A stretch of DNA of 64,000 nt from Anthonomus grandis grandis (GCF_022605725.1 NC_065551.1:16058001-16122000), one strand, 5' to 3'; shown: positions 1 through 12,254, counted from the stretch's first letter. Made by a program: numbers and translations. The notes: generated by a model not told the origin, from the sequence alone.

Positions 1-885
1 ATGGGCAGTGACTGCATGGCTCCAGTGACTGTGGACTGCGAGGGATTTGTGACGCACATTGCAGGCAGAGAGGAGTGGCAGCATTTCAACAGACCTGCAT
101 TGCTAAATAGGCGGACCATCTGGTACACAGATGGCTCCAGAATGAATAACAGAGCTGGATCAGGGCTTTGTGGTGGGATCCCACATACCCGTAGGATCCC
201 ATACTCGATGGGGGAGCATGTCACTGTCTTCCCAGCCAAAGTATTCGCTGCATTAAAATGCGGACAGAAAATCCTAAGCTGCGGACACCGCAATACAGTC
301 GTATCAATATGCTCGGACAGCAAAGCTGCCATTAAGGCTATCACGGCCGCAAAGGTAAGCTCCAAGCTTGTACTAGAGTGCATAAAAGTCCTGAAAAAAC
401 TGGTACAGGTTGCCTGCAGGGTCCAGCTCGTCTGGATACCTGGCCACGCAGGCCCTGCAGGTAATGAGGAAGCGGACTCTCTTGCCAGACTGGAATCCGC
501 AAATGTGCCTATGGAGCCAGAACCCATAGTTGGTATCGCCAAGTGCATTGCGGTCGTGTCAATGAAGGGTCTGCTGGAGAAGTGGACCCCCCGAAGATGG
601 CCTGAGTCCCCTGGTACGAGACAGGCCAAAGCGCACATAGGTGGGCCCTCTGCCTGTGTCACCAAAAATCTACTACGCCTAAAAAGACGCGAAATCAGGC
701 TAGTGACAGGTCTTTTAACCGGTCACTGGCACTTAAAAAGCCATCTGCATACTATCGGTATTGCGGACAACCCGGAATGCCGATGGTGCTGTGAGGAGGA
801 TGACACTTTCAGTGTACCAAGTGACTTTAAGTCCTTCAGACCAGAGAACCTTATCGGTTTCTCTAAGGCCGTTGGGCTCTGGTAA
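1..885 (+). pseudogene. C-terminal part of LINE ORF2 with RNase H domain
   Basis: A 294-codon open frame, probably continuing upstream of the window, carries an RNase H domain as in I/LOA-type non-LTR retrotransposons, where it removes RNA from the RNA/DNA hybrid. Visible motifs: YTDGSR (D44), SDSKAA (D106), IPGHAG (H149) and NEEAD (D159). The expected glutamate in the second motif is lysine (FPAKVFAAL, K80), which should abolish catalysis. After the domain come a TGHWHLKSHL stretch and a CRWC knuckle (C260, C263). The usual His/Cys half that follows is missing and the frame jumps to a PENLIGFSKAVGL tail, so a small internal deletion is likely. The frame is open but the protein is probably dead. 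Seen: motifs and order. Inferred: clade and inactivity. Confidence 0.85.
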
Positions 886-963
886 CCCCCGGTGGGCATG
901 ACGGGTCCATCAAGAGATCTATATGCACAACTGCCATGGCACCCACTGTTTCGACAAAAAAAA
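886..963 (+). other. Probable LINE 3' UTR and short A tail
   Basis: GC-rich sequence follows the stop codon and ends in a run of nine A at about 955-963. Composition then drops sharply to AT-rich DNA. This fits the 3' end of the RNase H-bearing LINE. No flanking duplication can be tested because the 5' end lies outside the window. Confidence 0.5.
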
Positions 964-3900
964 ATCATTTTCGTTATCTTTATACCTTTCAGTATCTCTT
1001 AGACTAGAGATATTTTTTAAGTTAGAGTTTTTTAGTATATAAATTGTTGTCAACCTTTGAATAATTTAGATTTTATTTTAAAATTGAATTTTAGTTGAAA
1101 AAATCAGAATTAAATTTTTTTATGTGAGTAGCTGCAACTATTTTTAACATCCTTTATCTAATGGTTACCAAGAAAAATATATAACTTTTTTCAAGGCCAT
1201 TTAGATAACTGTATAAATAATTTTAACAAAAAAAATCTTTTTGACCTGTTAAATTTAGTTTAGTAAAATAGCTTGTCTGTCTGGTAAGTTACTTTACTAA
1301 ACCTTAATTAAATCATCATTTTTGTAAATACATTTATTGTTTTTTGTGTAGTTCTTAGGCACTTAAAAACAGACAAAAATCAATTTTAACTATCTGGAAA
1401 TGATATTTGTAATAGTCATAGATTCTCTATTAATTAATTTTGTCCTAAAAAAAGTTTAAAAAATTAAAAAAAAAATTCCAAACATCTAATTTATTCCATT
1501 CTCTTCTAAACTTATTTGCTAAGGCAAATAATTGCAATTTTAAGAAAAACTAATATATTTTTCTAATTGGCCTTAAATCCCGAGAAAAAATTAATTTTCT
1601 ACTGCAGGAAGTCAGTAACATTTATGCTAAGTATTTTCTTGGCTTTTACTGTTTTTTTTTTACTAAAAACTTTAGTTCCACGGATTTTAGGATTATTTAA
1701 TGGTCCTTTCAAGTTGGCAAAAAAATATATTAAAATTAATGCATAACCGAATTAGGGATAGCACCCTCATATTCATCCTTTTATAGGGTATTCCATTTAT
1801 TTAATTGTTTATTTAATATATTATATATGCTTTATTTTCTTCTAAGATTAGGCCATTAAAATTTACTTCTTTAATTTGATTTAACTACTTAAGATTTAGA
1901 GCGTAAAATTAACGATTTCTTCTCATTTAGTTAAAAATTAAAATACATAAAATTTAAAAATGCAGAAAATAAAATTAAAATTAGGCATAACTTAAATAGA
2001 TGTGATGCCCTACTATTTTTTTTAATTTTTCTTATCTTTCAATATCTGCAATATAAGTAATATTATCAGAAATTATTTCATTGGGCATATTGTATATCGC
2101 AGATTAGTTCTTTTCGGACCAAACAGTCATTAAATTTGTTTTAAGTCCTTTTGTTTTTTTTTTTAATCCAGGCATTAAACGTAAAATATTTATTTTCTTT
2201 TCTACTCTTATTTCGTTGAAATTATTATATTTTATATTTTTAGATTCATTCCATATGATTTCACTAATTTCCATGCCAGCCTTTTTGTGAAGTCGCTCAA
2301 TAAGGTATATCAAACGTTATCCCATTTTTTTATCAACGTATTTTTGCTTTTGAACAAATTTAACCCCTGGGCACATACTGTGAAAATTTTTCAGCAAACA
2401 AGCTAGCTAGTATATTTGTTGAATTTTCATTATAATTGATTTCAAGCAAGAAGTCAGTCGTTTATAAAAGACCTTTGACATCCTATGCTATCTACAGGCT
2501 GTTCTTTTTGTTTACGAATACTGATTTATATAATAAAATGATCGCTTATTTTAGGGCTCATATGGATTTTATACTGAATGTTCAAATAGTCAGTTTCACT
2601 TTCTGACTTTTTGGCGTTATTTTAGTTCCAGTCTATTGTATTTATTCGGTTAAAATCAATAATACAAATACTAGTCTGTACCGTAAAAAGATTTTTTTTC
2701 AATGTCAGAGTTTTTAGTTTACTCAATATTAGCACTATTAAAATCATTAGCTTATCCTAGGTTTCCTTTAAAAAATTTATAAATTTGGGATGTTCATCCT
2801 AACGCGAATAATACAGGACTGAACACAAATATTTAAATGCGAGCCATAGGTAGCTTAATAAACAATAACCAGATATAACCTTCATCAGATACTACAGTCT
2901 TTACCTTATGTGTAATATTACCTCTAATCAAGCCATGATCCCCATCGTTCTACTTCGTATATTGGTCCTTGTATAAATAATTAGCTTGCATGCTTCAATT
3001 GCTGACATTATGTAAGTCTTGCTAAATAGTAAGATCTTTAATTTTCAAAAGTTTACAAATAAGACAACGTTATATTTGTCTAGGTTATCCTAGCAATTAA
3101 AATAAATAATACAAGTGTTAAGTCCAATATCTTAGGTGATGTACTATTTTTTTGAACTTCTTTAATTCGTTTCTAGGAATTTAATCCACGTGATTGATAT
3201 TAAAACTAAGATCACAGTTTTCATTAGATATGAAACACAATTTATACAGTTAATACTATTAACATTATTATCTTTTACATCATGTCATACACTTTTCATA
3301 AATCTTATTCCCTATGCATTGTTTCAACTGGTAAGTTTATCGACAACAGTTTAATTAGCTTCTTATTCCATATTCGTTATACGTTATTCACATATTCTTT
3401 AAACAGGACAACGATTCCATCCAATGTTTTTTTTTCTAATTTTCAGTAAAAACTACATGAGTGGTATCATCAACTTCCAACAACATTTAAAAAATTTCAT
3501 TAACAGTTTGGTTTTTTCTTATAATTTTGATTTTTCTAGAGTTGTTTGCAGATTATTCGGATTTTGGATTTTGGACACGCTTTCATTGTCTGTAAAGGTA
3601 TACTTAAATACTGTGAATATTGCCTATTTTTTGGATCTGACACTGAATAGCAGTACTAGACATCTCATTTTCACATCTGATTATGTTTACCTAAAGTTGA
3701 ACTAGCCCCAGATGTCAATAGCTTTGACGCTCCTCTTCAAATTCTGCATAACCTGCTATATATCTTTTTCCAATCATTTTTGCTTTACAACCAAAATTTT
3801 TCAATATTATTAGTGGCAGCTACAGTATAAGATGACTTTACGACGTTCATTTTGATGGATATTTATATTCTTCTAGTTTGGTAATTTTCACTTAAAGATA

Positions 3901-4307
3901 TTGATTTTCTGCCAATAATAGATTTACTTTTTTGGTTCTATTATTAAGTCATTTCAACTAAAAATCCCAAAATAGCTGATCTCAATTCGAAAAAATCAGA
4001 ATCAATGGCAAAAGGATCATTCACAAAATTCTTTTTTTGTGTACGGTACGTTCTAGTTTACCTACCTCCTACTCTAGTAAGTGTATCCCTGCATGTCACA
4101 TTTCCATGTTGCTTTCCTAAGGGATAATCCATGCATATTAGTTTTGTCATATTTCTCATGGAAATATTTATTACGGTATTATGGCTTTCTGAAAACCTCT
4201 TCTCTACAGAATCACTATCATCCATATCATTTCGTCCAGTCATAGCATTTGAAAAAAAGAAAAACCTGCCGCCACTAGAATAATTATATGTCACGTTTTT
4301 AATCATT
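964..4307. other. AT-rich DNA without recognisable gene
   Basis: About 3.3 kb, strongly AT-rich, with short random open frames only (for example 2104-2313 minus, 3424-3705 plus and 4058-4306 minus). These frames lack domain-like composition and I recognise none. No RNA gene or transposon terminus was seen. Confidence 0.6.
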
Positions 4308-5423
4308 ATAATGTAGCGTTCTACTCCTTATGTTCACTAACGCTCCATTGATATTTCATTAATTTCAATAATTACATTAATAATTTCAGTCAACTTCTTT
4401 TATTCATGTTTCTTTAAATTCACACTATTAATGACACATTACTACTGTAACGCATCACTCTCCTTGTTTAATTATCCATGCTTTCTGTTGACGGTCCGTC
4501 ACTTTTCTGATTGGTCTTAATGAATGTTTTCTCTGATTGGCTGATATTGACAGCTCAGGCGAGAGGTGGAGTCGTTACTGATTTAGTCGGTACTACGTCC
4601 ATTTTTCGACGGCTTGTTCCCGTGTCGCAGGTAAAAGCGCACGTAAAAGGCCAGCTTTTTATTTCCGAAGTTTGTGAAGCAGGAAGTGGCCAGTATGATT
4701 TGTAATTTATAGTCCTTAATCTTGTTCCTTTAGGGAACCGTTTAATTCATAATTCTGGTGCAGGATGCCCAAGATTTTGATGGATAGAGAATGAAACTTA
4801 GCTAGGTGAGTGTGTCACATTTTTTACGGATAGTGAATATAATGGCAACCGTTGTTTTAAGGTTTTACTTTTCCGTTTTCCTCTTTATTCGTGTTCAATT
4901 GTTGATGGCTGCAGGCTTTTGATTTCCTCGGGAAATTGCTGAAAGCGGTGGAGCTGGAGCTAGAGTTAGAGCTAGTATTAGAGATTTCCAGTCCGGATAG
5001 ATGAGCTACAAATGGCATACATTCACAGCCTCGGTTTTGAAGGCTAGCCGTTCATTTCTTGTAGGAATATACAGGCCAGTTTATTCCATTTATTTAAATA
5101 TAACTAACCATAGATTTGTCTCACTTATTTAAAGTTTTATTAATATATCTTTAATTTCAATTTATTGCTACAAATATTTAATCAATATCATAATTTATTA
5201 CGTCAATTTCTTATCTATTATTTTAGTTATTTTTTGTTCAGTATTTTTCAGTACCTTTTTTGGTAGTTAAATAAATATAACTCGGTTAAGGCTGATATGC
5301 CTTAGGTAAAAAGGTTCATGAACTTTCCTCTGCGTACTATAAATATACACAAAAAACTTTAATAATTGCAATTTATTTTTCAAGTGCTGAAATCGACCTA
5401 GTAGCGAAATCATAATTTAAATG
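4308..5423 (+). repeat. Repeat A, left part (split by LINE)
   Basis: Matches, as reverse complement, the right three quarters of 23833-25274 almost base for base from ATAATGTAGCGTT onward. The left end of the repeat resembles the inverse of its right end (ATTGTGGCGTT), a short imperfect terminal inverted repeat that suggests a nonautonomous DNA transposon. The open frame at 4511-4705 is partly conserved in the other copy (24896-25096, minus). It resembles no known protein to me and is probably chance. A LINE interrupts the repeat after 5423. Confidence 0.8.
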
Positions 5424-5539
5424 CTTCGCAGCCGTATGCTTTGAACAGTGCACAGGATCAATTCGCTGAAACAGCTGACGACTTTTCGAGGTTAGGAGAG
5501 AAAATTTAAGATCGTCTAGTAAACAAACAGAATATTGAG

Positions 5540-6229
5540 ATGTCGGATGTTGTTTTGATCATATTAAATATTTTTAATGCTATTAACGATCAGAACACTA
5601 AGCTGACATATCTGTTGGATGAAATTAAGGCTATTCAGACAGGCGACCTTGGCTCAGTGGTATCTGAGCTTAAATCTGAGGTCCAAGACCTTAAGTATGA
5701 GTTGGGTCAATTAAAATCTCTGGGGGTAAGTAAGACTAACATGGCTGCTGAGCAGACCCCTGCAGAGATTTACGAGGAAATGCACGAAAGAGCTTCCAGA
5801 TCCAAGAATGTTATTTTTTATGATGTCCCTGAGAGTAATGCCGAAGAATCTAAAGTTCGTTTAGATCACGACAAGAAGTATGTAACTGAGTGCTTTCTAA
5901 GACTAAATATTACCTGTCCAAGTTTTAAAGCCTATCGTCTAGGCAAATTGAACAAAGACAAATTGAGACCTTTAAGAGTGGTTTTCACTAATAGTGAGCT
6001 GGCATCCTCTGTTTTAAAAAATCGTAAATCACTTGATAATTTTCAAATTAAAATAAAAATAAAAGCTGACCTAACACCTATTCAACGTAAACAAGTAAAA
6101 AATGCTTATGAAGAACTTACTTTGCGCTCACGTACAGAACAGAACTTATGCATACAATATTTTAATGGCATTCCTAAAGTGGTCCAACAAAAGAGGAATA
6201 ATGTTATTAAGCAGACTTCAGAAAACTAA
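5540..6229 (+). CDS. LINE ORF1 protein (coiled coil plus RRM-like)
   Basis: A 229-residue protein, intact. Residues about 15-65 have coiled-coil character (DEIKAIQ, SELKSEVQDLKYELGQL). A basic ERASRSKNVIFYDVPES segment follows at about 85-105, typical of the RNA-binding ORF1 proteins of CR1/L2/Jockey-type LINEs. The rest (YRLGKL, RPLRVVF, LTPIQRKQVKNAYEEL) also fits that family. Such proteins bind element RNA as multimers and help target-primed reverse transcription. The ATG at 5540 is the first in frame. The stop TAA at 6227-6229 lies inside the overlap with ORF2, which is in the -1 frame. No CCHC knuckles are visible. Confidence 0.8.
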   Translation: MSDVVLIILNIFNAINDQNTKLTYLLDEIKAIQTGDLGSVVSELKSEVQDLKYELGQLKSLGVSKTNMAAEQTPAEIYEEMHERASRSKNVIFYDVPESNAEESKVRLDHDKKYVTECFLRLNITCPSFKAYRLGKLNKDKLRPLRVVFTNSELASSVLKNRKSLDNFQIKIKIKADLTPIQRKQVKNAYEELTLRSRTEQNLCIQYFNGIPKVVQQKRNNVIKQTSEN

Positions 6230-6885
6230 ATGTATACTTTCATAATGCAGGTGGTTTGCGAACTAAAATAGCTGATCTGCGGAATGCTGTCAACAGTTGC
6301 ATATATGATGTTGTAATTTTGGTGGAGTCTTGGCTTAATGAAGATTTTCTAGACTCGGAGTTAAGGTTCACTGACTTCAATATTTTCCGTCAGGATCGAA
6401 GTTACACAAATACAGGGAGGCAAAGGGGTGGTGGCATTTTGATTGCTGTTCGTAAATGTTTTAAAGCCAGGTTATTACAGACCAGTGATTCAACCCTGGA
6501 ATACATCTTTGTGCTTGTATCATGCAGTGACAAGAATATCATGTTTGGTGCTGTCTACATCTCTCCTGCTTCTCCTTTATCAATTTATGAGGAATTTGCC
6601 TCTACATCCATGGATCTTGTGAGTGTTCATACTAGTTGTGATATTCTATTTTGTGGTGATTTTAATCTGCCACATGCGGTATGGAGGAACTCTGTGAACG
6701 GACTGCATGTTGAGACGGCTGAGTCTATAACATCTGCAAATGTGCTATGTAGTTGTTGTAACTATCTTAATCTTAAGCAGGTAAATGGCTTGCCAAATTT
6801 GTTTGGTAGATTTCTTGATCTGTTTTTCTCAAGTTTGTCAAATGTTAAAGTCATATATGCTACTGAAAATTTATCCTGCTTATGA
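6211..6885 (+). pseudogene. LINE ORF2, endonuclease part
   Basis: Apurinic-like endonuclease (EEP) domain that nicks target DNA. The domain starts at LNVYFHNAGGLRTK, encoded from 6226, and the frame is open from 6211, so it overlaps the ORF1 end by 19 bp in the -1 frame without an in-frame ATG. Seen residues: N of the HNAGG motif, E of VESWL, GDFNLPH, the GRFLDL segment, and then HHPAYEI in the next frame. The frame closes at 6883-6885 because of a shift near 6870-6890; the reading continues one base later. Next to the break, an 18-bp segment (ATCCTGCTTATGAAATAA) occurs twice, 24 bp apart. Translation of ORF2 would need reinitiation, a non-AUG start or -1 frameshifting. Confidence 0.8.
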
Positions 6886-9061
6886 AATAAACCACCATCC
6901 TGCTTATGAAATAAGTATTCCTAATAAATGTGATTTTAGTCTTAAGTATGATGTTTATTATTATGATTTTGTAAACTGTAATTTTGTTGCCATTAATAAT
7001 TACCTTGCTTGCATGAATTGGGATACTGCTTTTAATCAGATGGATATTAATAAATGCATTGATATTTTTTACAATGCTCTCTATTTTGCGATTGAGATGT
7101 TTGTTCCAATTAAACATTTTAAATCATCTAATTTTCCCACTTGGTTTAGTAGAAAATTACAGAATCTTGTTATTCAAAAAAAGATTGCTCACACAAAATT
7201 CAAAAATAGTCTCATGAATCCCATGGATTATGTTAATTTTTCAAATTTGAGGAATATATGTAAAACTCTTCGTGATGAATGTTTTAGGTCATATATTGAA
7301 AGATTAAATACTGAAATTTCTCATGATCCTTCTTCATTTTGGAAACACATAAATAGATTACGTAGGTCTGATTCATACCCCAATAGCATGCATATGGAAG
7401 CCGAGGTTGCTGGTAATGGTCAAGATATTGTAAACTTATTTGCTAGGTATTTTGAAACTACATACAGGCAACCTGTCCGCAAGGCTCCTGACTATAAATT
7501 TGATTACAGTCTGGATTTAAATCGCATCTCTTTTTCTTTATTGGACATATTTGATGAAATCTTACGCCTTCCGAACAAACATTCTTTTGGCCCTGATGGT
7601 ATCCCATCTGTTTTTCTTAAAAACTGTGTGTGCACTCTGAGTAAGCCTCTGCAACACCTTTTCAATCTTTGCTTGACATCAGGCAAATTTCCTGATTATT
7701 GGAAGGTAAGCTTTTTAACGCCAATTCATAAAAATGGGGATAGAACTGATATTTGTAGCTATAGAGGTATGTGTATTCAGTCTGTATTTCCTAAACTGTT
7801 TGACAGGTTGTTTTCTGTGCGATTTTCGTGGCACTGTAGGCGATTGCTTAGTGATCATCAGCATGGTTTTTGTCAGGGTAGATCTACGGTGACTAATCAG
7901 TTGACTGATCTGTTGACTTACCAGTATGATTTGATTGGTGCTTTTGAGAGGTCTGTACAGGTCGATAGTGTGTACACAGACTTCTCGAAGGCCTTTGATA
8001 GGGTTGGTCATGAACATCTGGTTCAGAAGTTTGGGGCTATGGGCCTTGGTAGGACTTTGGTCGAGTTTTGTCACAGTTTTTTGACTGGTCGCACACAGTT
8101 GGTCAGGATAAGTAATTATATTTCTAATGGTATTGAAGTATCTTCAGGCGTGCCTCAAGGTTCGCATATTGGACCGGTGTTTTTTAACTTGTTCATAAGA
8201 GATTTGAGTGATGTAATTGTTCATTCAAAACATCTTGCTTTTGCTGATGATTTTAAACTGTATAAAGCCATTGAGTCATATCTTGATGCTGAGCTACTTC
8301 AATTGGATTTAAATAGTGTTGCTGAGTGGTGTAATAGCAATAGTCTGGAACTGAATGTAAAGAAGTGTGAATGTATTTCGTTTGGTCGTTCTAATAAAAT
8401 TATTAATTATCAATACACAATCAATAATAACGAACTCAAGTCAGTTGATACAGTTAAAGATTTAGGTGTTCTTTTTGATACCAAGCTAACTTTTTTGCCA
8501 CACATTTTGGATATTATTAACAGGAGTATGCGTAGTCTTGGTTTTATCACTAGAAATAGTGTACATCTTTCACCTTATTGTTTCAAATTCCTTTATTACT
8601 CTTTGGTACGTTCCTTGCTTGAGTATGCGTCTGTAATTTGATCCCCTTATTATGATTCTCATATTGAACACCTTGAGGCTGTACAAAGAAGATTCTTAAG
8701 ATCCCTTGCTTATAGAGCTGAAGTTAATATTTTTTGTAATTATTACATCGACTATAATGCTATCAGTGTCCAATTTAATATCCCTAATCTTGAAGTCAGA
8801 TGGCATTATTCTGATGCTTTAACGTTTTATAAGATCTTAAATGGTTTATATCATTGTCCTACCATCTTGGAAGCAATTCCTTTTAACACCTGTCAAAGAA
8901 GGATCAACTCTTCTATGTTTCGTTTACCCTTTCATTCGGCTAACTATGGGTTTTTTTCTCCACTGACTAGGACTTTGCGTTTCTTTAATGAAAATAGTTT
9001 GGATCCATTTTCCGACGGCTTACGGTCATTCCAATCAAAAATAAATAATCTTACACTTTAA
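6876..9061 (+). pseudogene. LINE ORF2, reverse transcriptase part
   Basis: Continues the endonuclease in frame 2. RT motifs in order: FGPDGIPSVFLK, YRGMCIQSVF, HGFCQGRST, YTDFSKAFDR (catalytic D), SGVPQGSHIGP, AFADDFKLY (catalytic DD), LELNVKKCE and VKDLGVLFD. The thumb-like region EYASVI then meets TGA at 8639-8641, where family members have Trp (IWSPYY). The frame stays open afterwards through SPYYDSHIEHLEAVQRRFLR to TAA at 9059-9061. No RNase H domain is present. The protein copies element RNA at the nicked target in the nucleus. One frameshift and one nonsense mutation make it a pseudogene; the polymerase core is intact. Confidence 0.88.
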
Positions 9062-9240
9062 CCTACGTTCCTTGGATAGTGTTGGAAGTTTTTAGCCCTG
9101 TTGATGACTGTTTTTTCAGAGGTTTTATCTTGGTATATATATATTTTTTTTGTAATTCTAGTATTGTATTTATATTGCTATATTGTCTAGTATTTTGTAC
9201 TATCTATTTTCTTTTTGTAAACTGGCTCTGCCGTATATTG

Positions 9241-9266
9241 AAATAAATAAATAAATAAATAAATAA
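9241..9266 (+). repeat. (AAAT)n LINE tail
   Basis: Six or so AAAT units directly after the 3' UTR (GGCTCTGCCGTATATTG). Simple-repeat tails of this kind mark the 3' ends of Jockey/CR1-like LINEs. Confidence 0.85.
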
Positions 9267-9650
9267 TACTTTTGTCAAACTTATTTTAATCATATCAACA
9301 TTATTCATAATAAATTATTAACATTTAACAGATTAGAACATGACGTTACATCTTTGATGTAAATATAATTTGGTTGTATTGTTAAGATATTTTTTTTTGC
9401 CTCTTTAAATCTACTTTATTCAGGGTCATTTAATTGTTAGTTGAAACCTATATACCAAATCTTTTTCCTAGTTTTCTTTCATTTATAAAAAAAACTAAGT
9501 GGCGCCCTATTATTTAATAGTTATAATCAAGTTTAGATTCTTTAATAGGCAGTCATAAGTGAACCTTTGAACAATCCCAAGCCTCCAATAATTCCGAGCT
9601 ACCGTCTGCAAACTCTTAGGAAAATAGTGACACTGTAAAGTTAATGCCAC
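9267..9650 (+). repeat. Repeat A, right part
   Basis: Continues repeat A after the LINE and matches the reverse complement of 23833-24200. It ends near GTTAATGCCACA; the same end in the other copy reads GTTAACGCCACA. Together with 4308-5423 it makes a ~1.5-kb element. ATAA occurs on both outer sides (4304-4307 and about 9651-9654), a possible but weak target duplication. Confidence 0.75.
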
Positions 9651-11966
9651 AATAAAGCCTTAAACGTTATACATTATTTAATTAATGTATGTGACAAATA
9701 TTTAAATTATTTTTTTACAAACATAACTAAAACGATCATCCATCTGTAGTACTCTTTGACTCAACGGTGAAACTTCAATGACTGTATAAAATATTCACAA
9801 GAATTTTAAAATCCCACATATTCCCTATTAATTAATTTCTGATAAAAAAAAACGGTTCTTTTAGATTAAAGCATCATTGTGCCTTAAAAATATGGCAATA
9901 AAAACCTATGACCAAATAATATTTATATTTTGTTTACAATATCTTATTGAGAAAAGAACCAATTTTTTCTTATAAACTAATTTAAATCCCAAGGTTTTCA
10001 TAAAACTTATTTATTTTCCAAAACGACATGACCGTCTAATCAAAACTCGCTAATTAAACTCACTTGACTGTCGATTTTCGACGACGTTAATAAACTATAA
10101 ATTTATCCTTAATAAGACGTACTTCTTTGATCTTAAGTTTTAAGCGTTTACCGATTAGCATATCCTCATAAAATTGATCAAAAGTATTCTGAAAGTAATA
10201 AAAAGTTTGAAGTCTTCCCTCCGAGAATATCGGGTAAATAATAATCAACAAGTCGCTTAAGAACTTTGAAAGTAGGTGGTTTGAAGTTTAAACGATGCAG
10301 CATTAAAAAGTTGATGATCGAAGCGATAAGAGTTGAAAGTTGCTTGTATAATCTTGAGTAACCATTAAGTTGAATACTAAATATCTTAAGAGATTATAAA
10401 ATATTAATTTTAACTAAATATTTTCAGGTTTTATTATTTCGATAAAAGATATGTATAAAATCGTTAATAAAGAAATTAATAATATTCTTTACCCTACTTA
10501 CACCCTATTTAAAAGCAAAATTATTCTTTTTATCGCGCAGTCACAATAAATAATTGAAAAATAGCAAAATTTCCTGAATTGAATAACAATATTTTTTTTA
10601 TCTGCATAGCCTAAAGAATAGTACAGTCTTTAAGTATTTTTTGTTAAAAAATATAAAATGAACATTAAATTAAAAAAGTTATAAAAGATGCAAATCGTAT
10701 CCATTAAAAATATGCATAATTTAAGGATATTTATCTTAACATTTGAGACTTTGCAGTGTAAAAACTAATATTTTACAAATAAAGTGATATGTATTTCTTG
10801 CAACTACTCAAAACAATGTGTTCCTTATAAAAGACTATAGAAATATTTTAAATATTTTCCAACCAGAAGTTGTTTCAGTTTTGCTACTTTTAATTGCTGA
10901 GAGACAAGACAGTGAGTAGATAAATTAAGAATTCTTTAAAATTCAGGAAAAAATAAGTAAAACTAATAATCTTTAGAAAGTAGGTTGTAAAATTGTAACG
11001 TTTGATAAATATTTCTTTTCATAATTATTGACCAATCTATGAAGGTTGCCGTAAAATAAATATATTTTCTGAAAATTTTAATCTCTACAATTTTTTTTAA
11101 CCGCCTATATGAAAAAAAGCGTTTTTTAGCCAGTTGAAATACAAATTCCTACATATTAGAAAAAAAAATAAAAAGTCTATTTTACTAAAAAAGTCGACGT
11201 AAAACTTTAGATTTAAGCAAAAAATATTAAAAAGATTACTTTTTGTTCACGGCTATCATGCATAGCCTAAAATATAAATTTTTAACTAGTTTCTTAACGG
11301 AACATTATAAATACAAAGGTTTTACATAACTTAAGTGGATAAAGTTCCATTTTAAAATTCTACATATAACTCTTTAATTTCTAGGTAATTGATAAAGAAA
11401 ATGTATTCAGAATCGTTGTGTAACTACCTAAACACTTGAATCTGACTTTTTTATTACTACTTTAAAATGCCTGAGAAATAAAAATTATTTTAATTTTGTC
11501 CATTTAATGAAAACAGGATAGTTTAACTTGTTTATTTTTTCTTTAAACAACCCCAGAAATCTTATTATGTCATTAGATTTTCTTTAAAAATTATTACTTG
11601 AAAAACTAAATTAATTATTTTAAATCTCTAATAGACAAATAATTTTACGCATTTAAAAAGTACATAACTTAAATGGACACAACCTTCACATTGTTTAGTC
11701 TATTTAACTACCTGAACTTCAACTAAGTGAACAATTTTAGCGTTAAATATTTTTTTAAACAGCTTGAAGCAATGAAAAGTTGTACTTTATTTTAAATTAG
11801 TAAGAAACAGCAATTTTTCAGGAACAATTGCTTTAAAAAATAATGTTGTCAAAAAAATATTAAAAAAAGGAAAAAACATTTCAAAAACTATTTATATATT
11901 CTTTTTGTGTGTTATATAATTATTAAAAATTATAGTCATTAAAGTTCTATAAATAATAAGGAAAAT
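9651..11966. other. AT-rich DNA without recognisable gene
   Basis: About 2.3 kb with no long open frame or transposon terminus. It contains three copies of a dispersed motif close to TACATAAYTTAARTGGA (about 10711, 11323 and 11661), also found elsewhere in the window, so it may be old repeat DNA. Confidence 0.55.
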
Positions 11967-11974
11967 ATATATAT

Positions 11975-12254
11975 ATTGGAGACCAAAAATATTGTTATTG
12001 TCTGAAACACATGTCTATGCCGAAATACATCGTGCTGAAATAAACATCGAAGGTTATCAGCTGGAGCAGTGTATCACAACAAACAAGAGAACTAGTGGAG
12101 TGATGGCTCTAATACGAAACGATATCAAATATAAGATTTGTGATACAGAATTCGTTCAAAACTATGTTTAGTTATTGTCTCCAGAAGTCATCGTAAGCGG
12201 GAGTAATTTTCAAGCAGTCATTGTTATAGTTTTTCACTATGAAATTTTAAAGTA
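11975..12254 (+). pseudogene. Decayed LINE, endonuclease start
   Basis: Translation gives KILLLSETHVYAEIHRAEI and then GYQLEQCITTNKRTSGVMAL, the start of a LINE endonuclease (E of SETH; the segment before the GDFN motif). The frame meets a TAG at about 12170. The sequence runs straight into the pogo-like transposon at 12255. The rest of this LINE resumes beyond 14881 on the same strand. The GDFN motif itself is not found, so part of the domain was lost independently of the pogo insertion. Confidence 0.7.

Larger units (their letters stand above)
5424..9266 (+). mobile_element. Nearly full-length LINE (Jockey/CR1-like)
   Basis: A 3.84-kb non-LTR retrotransposon with about 115 bp of 5' UTR, ORF1 (5540-6229), ORF2 with endonuclease and reverse transcriptase (6211-9061), a ~180-bp 3' UTR and an (AAAT)n tail. 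Its limits come from comparison with the uninterrupted inverted repeat copy at 23833-25274. Homology stops after 5423 (ATTTAAATG) and resumes at about 9267 (ACTTTTGTC). No clear target-site duplication is visible; a blunt or slightly deleted target is possible. ORF2 has a frameshift and a nonsense mutation, so this copy is dead but fairly recent. Confidence 0.9.

Noticed and set aside
2104..2313. Lys/Asn-rich minus-strand frame
   Set aside because: AT-rich chance frame without any recognisable motif.
4511..4705. Open frame partly conserved in both repeat A and repeat B (also 24896-25096 minus)
   Set aside because: Conservation follows the whole repeat rather than the frame. The upstream parts differ in frame, and the peptide shows no domain, so it is taken as noncoding repeat DNA.
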